DNA from: Anthopleura xanthogrammica
Lineage: Eukaryota > Cnidaria > Anthozoa > Actiniaria > Actiniidae
Assembly (NCBI GenBank): GCA_964019055.1
Contig: OZ025211.1
Span: 11,506,400 to 11,570,399 of the forward strand
Direction: 5' to 3'
DNA length: 64,000 nt
Made by a program: the position numbers and the translations under genes. Positions 57,977 through 64,000 of this stretch are shown here, in pieces. Positions within the stretch are counted from its first letter, which is position 1; each line of letters starts with the position of its first letter. The notes beneath the pieces are model-generated. The model had not been told where the DNA came from. It was given only the letters and a program-made list of their open reading frames with translations, and made no database searches.

Positions 57977-59371
57977 AAAGAGCCAATAAAAAGTAGCTCA
58001 AAAAGTACCTCGTGATAAAGTTATAAAATACTCAAAATGAATGTTCAAAATGGAGGGCTATATGTGTTAGTTGGTTTAACTACTTCTATTTCTCCTTGAA
58101 AAAGCCTAAACTTTTCATTAGTTCCGGAAATGCATTTGTCTTCCTCGGAGCATTTGCTATTTTCCTAACTCAACATCGCAGTTTATATTTTCCATCTTAG
58201 CTATAACATAGTATACTTGTAAATGCAAGATATAAAAAATTGGAAGCTCAAGTTTATTGGCTGCCCTATATTCTAGCTAGCAGCTGCAGGAAAATCATAT
58301 CTCACAATTGTCGTTGACTAAATGTGCCTGTAATCATAATAATTGAATCACGTGGTTGCACCCCAATAATTGAATTATGGCAGAAAATGATGCAACATGT
58401 ACACAAAGTTCATAATTTTGAAGCCCTAGTTTTCTGATGTTCTTACACAAAATGTTTCTAACAAGAGCACGATCAAGGCAATCAGTGTGTTGTTATAAAA
58501 AGTAAGTTAAAGCTCTGAGCCTAGAAGGGTAATGATATTAGTTTGTTTTCAATATCATTTCCAGTTCATTCTAATAGTAAATTCTCATGTATTTTTTTAA
58601 AACTGAAAATCCAAGTTATCTCTATCCATATCGTCGAGCATAAGGATTATCCGATTTATTTTATGGAAGTTGTACAGTGTTATTTTAAAATGGCCTCTAG
58701 GTAAAAGGAATATGGAGTTCTGAAATATTACTAAAATGTTGAGTCAAGACATGTCAAGATTAATATTGTACTTGAGTATTGATGTCAATACTCTTTAAAG
58801 TCCTTGTTAAGCAGCCACCTCAGTGGAAAAAGGAAAAATTTAAAATAGCGTGCATCGATTTCATCATTGCATCCAATATCTGGAATGACCAACATATTTC
58901 ATTAGCCATTGACGCCAAAAAATTCTGCAGCTTTTGAGAAATATAAAAGACACATTCTTTACATCAATAAAGAAAAATAATGGATATTGCTCGTTTATCA
59001 GTGAAAATGGATTAAATTAATATTCAAAGGTTGCCGTAGGGCTTTAGATATTTAGGGGTGTTGAAGGCGTTTCTCTCCAGTTTTCACGAAACAACCGTAC
59101 CGAACATTTTTAAAAACTAACTTTCTGTAGACTGATTATTACTATTGAAATTCACACAAAATATTTCAATTACATTGGAGGTTTTAACCCTACTTAGCAA
59201 ATAACTCAGTTTAGCACTCAATCATGTTAACAACAAAAATTATTTGAAATTGAACAAGAGCTATTTACACAGGCAGTACATGATTGCATGTAACTTAGGA
59301 ACCAGTAAAAATATAGTTCATAAGCGTTTCATTCTTTAAAGTGCAACCTATCTGACTTCCAATTTCATATT

Positions 59372-59800
59372 ATGAAATTCATCATTTATAAGTTTGGCTA
59401 CTGCTCTAAACAATATAGAATTTTAGAGGTCCTACACAATAGAAATTCAAAGCTGTGGCATAGAATCACCACCTCTTACACTGCTCTCAGTGATCTTTTA
59501 TCACCACAGAGAAACAGGCAGCTCCGAGACAGAAAACATAATTTTATCGTTACCGAGGGTGCGCACTAGCTGTTTCAAGTCTGTTTTTATCAATAGATGT
59601 CTTTTAAATACGATGTAGTGTTATAGTTTCGTAGTTATAAATTGTGTTATTTCAGTTTTATATGTGTATAGTAGTAATAATAATTAATTAATTATTAACT
59701 ATATTATCAACTTTATATTTTCCTTATACATATTTATAATTGTAAATTTGGGCACGTCTGGTGTGCTTTTGTGATTTCAATAAAGACCTTGATGTGCTCT
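59372..59800 (+). mobile_element. Possible degraded retroelement 3' end
   Basis: A 65-residue frame without family signature is followed by an AT-rich stretch with TATAGTAGTAATAATAATTAATT and a terminal TTTCAATAAAGACCTT, similar in texture to the LINE tails at 17.3 and 43.4 kb. Weak call. Confidence 0.2.
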
Positions 59801-59970
59801 TTCTTATGACTGGGTCTGTTTGTGAATTAAAGCCAATTTGAGAAACTCGGCTCGAGACTCTTGGTCGTTTTGTTATCGGCGAAAAGTTGTGCATCTCTCT
59901 CATTTACTCTTACTGATTACATCAAGCCGATAGACTCCGACCCTATTCAAAATTGTAAAAATAAGTTTCG

Positions 59971-60248
59971 ATACTACCAAAACAGGTAGAGTGACAATCA
60001 GGCTTGAGAAAAACAAGTTGCGACTAGCGTTAAAGCTAGACACTTTTGATAACATTCCTGAGCTTTGAGCGGCTAGTTAGCTTTGAAGTTCACGGTGGAA
60101 TTTGGCCATTACTTCTACTTGGATGGCATGTTCAAAGCTAATTCACCGCTCAGGGCTCAGGAATGTTATCAAAATTGTATATCTTTAATGCTAGTCACAA
60201 CTGGTTTTTCTCGAGCCCGATTGTCACTCTACCTGTTTTGGTAGTATA
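59971..60248. repeat. ATACTACCAAAACAGGTAGAGTG MITE, copy 1
   Basis: Ends ATACTACCAAAACAGGTAGAG and CTCTACCTGTTTTGGTAGTAT are perfect inverted repeats; inner arms CATTCCTGAGC...GAGCGGCTA also pair. It ends about 240 bp beyond the CP4 stop. Confidence 0.9.
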
Positions 60249-60489
60249 CTTTAGTCAGTTTATTGCCAACCACTTTTTAGCGATAGATCTCCAAACACTT
60301 TTTAATACAAGAAAAGTTTTTTGTGCCACTAGTAAGAGTTGTTGATTTTTTAACACTGGACTTTAAAATTTCATTTGATTTCAAAAAGTTTTATTTTTGG
60401 CTGTAGAGCAAAATATACTAAATTTCTGTCACAATTATATATCTATGTCATGCGCATGCGCTTAATCACTTATTGGCTGACCAGCATTG

Positions 60490-63400
60490 TCACAACTTCA
60501 TAGCCATAATAAGTGCATTAAGTGCATTGAGTGTTTCAGTCCCAGACTGACGTATGAAACTGGCAGGCAGCAGGAATCCAAAGTGTCCAGTATCTCGAAG
60601 CTCCACTGAAAATGAATAACGAACTCCAAGATTACCGTAGACCCAGTCCTCTGCTACCCCGGATGCGCCGTCTGACGAAGAATTAAATCATACTAGCAGT
60701 TAATTTGACAAATAAACAAAGGTTTGATATGATATACAATTTAGACTTTTAATAATGCCTTTCATTGCACTTAATTCGAGAGTTTTCTCTAAGTTCTCAG
60801 ATAGTCTGCTGGGTAAAAGTGTTCCAGTGGAAAAAAGTGTTCGACTACGCCTCTTTGGTGCATAACATTTTGATCAACTTTTGACGTCATATCTTGGTAA
60901 ATAAGAGGATATACCACTCTAAACCATCGGAAATTTTTTATTTTTTGAAAGTTTTAATGCTAGAATTAATATAACCCTGAGTAAATAAGTCTGTTATCCA
61001 AGTGAGTGCCGCTGAGCACCCTAAAAAGTGAAAAGTGGGTATGGATAAGATTAATAGCCGGGGGAAGGGAGACTTATACTTGAATATTTAGTGGATATTA
61101 GGCCAGTTTAGATGTCGAACTTTTCCCGCGTCGAACTTTTGCCTAATTGTCTTTGAGGCCAGCGGCTAAGAAAACGCCAAGAAATTCCATATAAGACATC
61201 AGCTCTTAGCGCTAAGAGACGACATTTGTTAAGCTTGGTCTACGTACTTGCACTAGTTTAAGAGAAAACAGCGCTTGACCTCAAAGGCAATTAGATTCAA
61301 CACAGAAAAAGTTCGATGTCTGAACTGACTGGACCTTAATGACAAGTGGGAGCTACAGCCCTCTAGCCCCTCTCTGTCCGCGGTCTCTGTAACCAGGCTC
61401 AAAATTTTACAAGGTTGTTTTTTGAAAGATTGATGTACACTGAACCTACACATTAGCGTTGAAGACTGTCCATGAGAATAGTTTGCTGAGATACCAGACT
61501 CGTTCATTGCTCTACAAGCGAGCTCTGCAATCCGCATCTAAACACGTGAAAACATTTTGTTTATCAAAACACTTCTTATACAAAGAGTCACGAGTTACAA
61601 AATGTATATTCTAACGAGATGGAATACACATTACTATATCGTTTTGTTAGGGTGTTGTCATGGCCCCAGGGACTGGTTTGAGAATATTTAAATAAAAGCT
61701 ATATCCCCTTCACAGTTCCCCGCGCCATCTTGAAAGGTAGCCGTGCCTTTGCATTGAAGCGAGACGAACGGTGAGCTTGCAATGTTATGGACCTTTTTAA
61801 CACCTTGGACAATTATTCACACGTCTCTATCATTGCAAGTTCAACGTTCGTCTCGTTTCGATGCAAAGGCACAGCTACCTTTCAAGATGGCGCAGGGAAC
61901 TGTGAAAGGGGTTATTCAGTTTTTTTCTCAGCTATCAACTGGTCAAAACCGACATTTGAATTTTTGTAAACGTTTTTATAATCTGTTCCTAGCTTGCACC
62001 TTGCCTGAAAGAAACCTGTAACAGCAATAAACGAAATGCGACTTCCTGCACAGTCTAAGTCAGTGTAATCATGGGAATTTGAAAATATTTTTTATTCACT
62101 CGTAGTTGGAAGGCAAAAAGAGTTTTAAAAACGTGTCCATTTATGGTCAGGGCAATCAATGTTGGGATTTTTTTTAAATAGGCTTAAAATTGTTTTTGAT
62201 TCTATAAGTATGATTGAACGTTACCTGTTCTTGATAGTCTTTAGTTTTATTCTTCGTATGTCCCCAGGGAATAAACCACATTTGACTATACGAATGCACG
62301 TCTAGGAAGCCTTGAAGCCTTGAGCCAAGTGATTCTAGAAATTTCTTCACACTAAGCGTCTCAGGTTCTGAGAATGGCTTTGTTCCTCGATATGTTTCCT
62401 TACAGGAATCATTACTCGAACCTAAACCTGTGGAGTCAATAACGAGGAGAGAACATCAAGGACAGTGTGGATCTGAGGTTCTTAGAAAAATTACGACAAA
62501 CAAATCACAATCGAGAACCGATCCGGCCAAGTCGCAGTACGCCACGAACCAGTGTGCCGCCTATTCTTTAGATAATTTGGGTGTGTGTGTGAAGTGCAAA
62601 GTACTACCAAAACAGGTAGAGTGTGAATTTGACTCGTCGTGCAACACTTGTTTGACTGTACATTCGTGAAGTCTAGTGCACACATTCCTGAGCCCCGAGC
62701 GGCTAATCACCTTTGAACATGTTATTCAAGTAGAAGTAACGGCCAAATTCCACCATGAACCTCAAAGCTAATTAGCCGCTCGGGGCTCAGGAATGTGTGC
62801 ACCAGACTTCACGAATGTACAGTCAAACAAGTGTAACACGACGAGTCAAATTCACACTCTACCTGTTTTGGTAGTATTTTGGAAGGATTCTTGGGAACTG
62901 TGAAATATCAGCCTTGTAGCTCATTATAGGAAGCATTCATGGCTTAGCGTCGAGAGCGCTTCCGTCTCACTAATAACTGATGCTTCTTGGCATGGGTTCG
63001 ATGTCCGGACTCGGCCTCGTAGGTGAGTAGAGCTAGAGTTGTTTGTTGGTTCTCTCCTGTGCTTCGAGGGTTCTCTGCGGGTTCTCCGTCATTTTTCTCC
63101 CTCCACAAAAATCAACTTCTAAACTCTAATTCGATCTAGAAGGGCCTAGATGAAATTACTCTGTGTAACTCTAGTAATCCTACCAAATTGTGTAGTTTAT
63201 GTAGATATATCACACCGGCCGAAATAAAAGACAACAAAGTTAAAATTTTGCCAGGTCGAAATAACTGCAAATATCTAAACCTATATACCTCCCCAGGCGT
63301 TGCCCCAGTTTCTGTTCAAATCTACTCCAATACATGAGCTATCCTTCTCTGGACGTCGGCTCTTCCGCCAAAATCGATTGTTCTATACGAGACAACAAAA

Positions 63401-63761
63401 AAAAGAGATAAATTCGATGAATCCATTTCAGAGCTTTGGATTAGCCGTTCAAGTCTTATAACTCGATGTGCTATGAATGGAAAACAAAAACGGATAACCT
63501 AAGATTATTACAATGTAATGAAAAATTCAAATAATGAAACTAATCATGGATTGGAATAGTCCCCTTCACAGTTCCCTGCGCCATCTTGAGAGGTAGCCGT
63601 GCCTTTGCATCCAAGCGAGACATTAGATGACTTTGCAATGATAGAGACCTTTTTTAACACCTTGGACAATAATTTACATGTCTCATTTTTCAGGATGTTA
63701 AAACAAGGTATCTATCATAATATGGTCACCTCGTGTCTTTGCTTCAATAATAATAATAATG

Positions 63762-63801
<40 letters not shown>

Positions 63802-64000
63802 TAATAATAATAATAATGATAATAATAATAATAATGGGAAGTTCTTATATAGCGCATTATACATAATCTCATTTGTGTAGCCTGCATTGCAGCCCATTAA
63901 GGATAATCTGGGAGTGCAAACACGAACACGACCGTGCGCGCAGTATCCATGAGTATTTACAAGTCTTACTCACGGTCCATGTGTATTCGTAGCCGTCTAC
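60490..64000 (-). CDS. Procarboxypeptidase (M14A) CP4, C-terminal part, predicted basic-residue specificity
   Basis: Five 3' exons of a fourth copy on the minus strand: 63974 to window end (partial), 63289-63382, 62225-62427, 61450-61537, 60490-60671. Lengths (94, 203, 88, 182) match the other copies exactly. Encoded motifs: DGYEYTW, FWRKS (Arg127 equivalent), DLNRNW (Asn144-Arg145), LDVHSYSQ (zinc His196), Tyr248 equivalent formed across the last junction, and SVELRD (Glu270). At position 255 it has Glu (GVAEDW) where CP1-CP3 have Lys; carboxypeptidase B enzymes have Asp there, so removal of C-terminal Lys/Arg is predicted. The upstream exons with HxxE, activation segment and signal peptide lie outside the window. 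Confidence 0.92.
61098..61336. repeat. TIR element GGCCAGTTTAGATGTCGAAC
   Basis: TAGGCCAGTTTAGATGTCGAACTTTT pairs imperfectly with AAAAGTTCGATGTCTGAACTGACTGGACC. Related to 5940-6060 and 17799-17923. In intron 9 (counting by homology) of CP4. Confidence 0.65.
61705..61911. repeat. CCCTTCACAGTTC MITE, copy in CP4
   Basis: CCCCTTCACAGTTCC...CGCCATCTTGAAAGGTAGC pairs with GCTACCTTTCAAGATGGCGC...GGAACTGTGAAAGGGG. Confidence 0.85.
62601..62877. repeat. ATACTACCAAAACAGGTAGAGTG MITE, copy 2
   Basis: TACTACCAAAACAGGTAGAGTGTGAATTTGACTC...pairs over more than 100 bp with GAGTCAAATTCACACTCTACCTGTTTTGGTAGTA; the arms are nearly identical, so the insertion looks young. In the intron upstream of exon 62225-62427. 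Confidence 0.92.
62938..63140 (+). mobile_element. SINE with tRNA-like promoter, plus strand
   Basis: ATGGCTTAGCGTCGAGAGCG (A-box like) and GGGTTCGATGTCC (B-box like) precede a body sharing TTGGTTCTCTCCTGTGCTT and AAAATCAACTTCTAAA with the minus-strand copy at 35132-35380. Confidence 0.6.
63561..63706. repeat. Degraded CCCTTCACAGTTC MITE
   Basis: Left arm CCCCTTCACAGTTCCCTGCGCCATCTTG and GACCTTTTTTAACACCTTGGACAAT match 61705-61850; the right arm is missing. Confidence 0.65.
63749..63890 (-). mobile_element. (AAT)n tail and 3' end of a SINE, minus strand
   Basis: (AAT)n at 63749-63836 is followed by GGGAAGTTCTTATATAGCGCATT, the reverse complement of the 3' tail of the SINE at 50107-50504. 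Confidence 0.7.

Overview
This is eukaryotic, animal nuclear DNA: AT-rich, with short GT-AG-spliced exons, no operons, and a heavy load of small foldback elements, SINEs and microsatellites. The protein families present (apple/PAN-EGF-pentraxin fusions, a small TNF-like ligand, tandem M14 procarboxypeptidases) fit a marine invertebrate, most likely an anthozoan cnidarian such as a coral or sea anemone. That placement is inference. All gene models below were built by hand from reading frame, splice sites and exon phase; every exon-exon phase listed is compatible.

Layout. 1-8 kb is mostly gene-poor and repeat-rich, with one orphan first exon of a chromodomain-like protein (1944-2105). 8.06-9.27 kb (+) holds a three-exon gene for a small secreted TNF-like protein. 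12.8-16.6 kb and 20.1-23.7 kb (+) are two tandem five-exon paralogues encoding signal peptide-PAN-EGF-pentraxin proteins. From 24.9 kb onward lies a cluster of four M14A procarboxypeptidase genes: CP1 (24948-32720, minus), CP2 (34863-41171, plus), CP3 (42666-49511, minus) and CP4 (60490 to beyond 64000, minus, 5' part outside the window). CP1/CP2 are head to head, CP2/CP3 tail to tail. The three complete copies share a ten-exon plan with almost identical exon lengths and all catalytic residues. Between CP3 and CP4, on the minus strand (52.0-57.4 kb), is an unfamiliar gene with a signal peptide, three strongly acidic segments, a basic cleavage-like site and then extremely Arg/Tyr/Cys-rich cationic exons. 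Its architecture resembles that of a charge-neutralised host-defence peptide precursor.

Function. CP1-CP3 carry Lys at the position equivalent to 255 of bovine carboxypeptidase A, which predicts removal of C-terminal acidic residues; CP4 carries Glu there, which predicts basic substrates. Together they could form a complementary extracellular or digestive exopeptidase set. The pentraxin fusions, the TNF-like ligand and the cationic peptide candidate are all secreted and plausibly concerned with defence or recognition, but nothing in the sequence proves a joint pathway.

Introns and spacers are packed with terminal-inverted-repeat elements (more than fifteen), including two hAT-like copies with perfect 8-bp target duplications and one element nested inside another. 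They also hold tRNA-derived SINEs, truncated LINE 3' ends, and very long tetramer, pentamer and decamer arrays located inside CP1, CP2 and CP3 introns.
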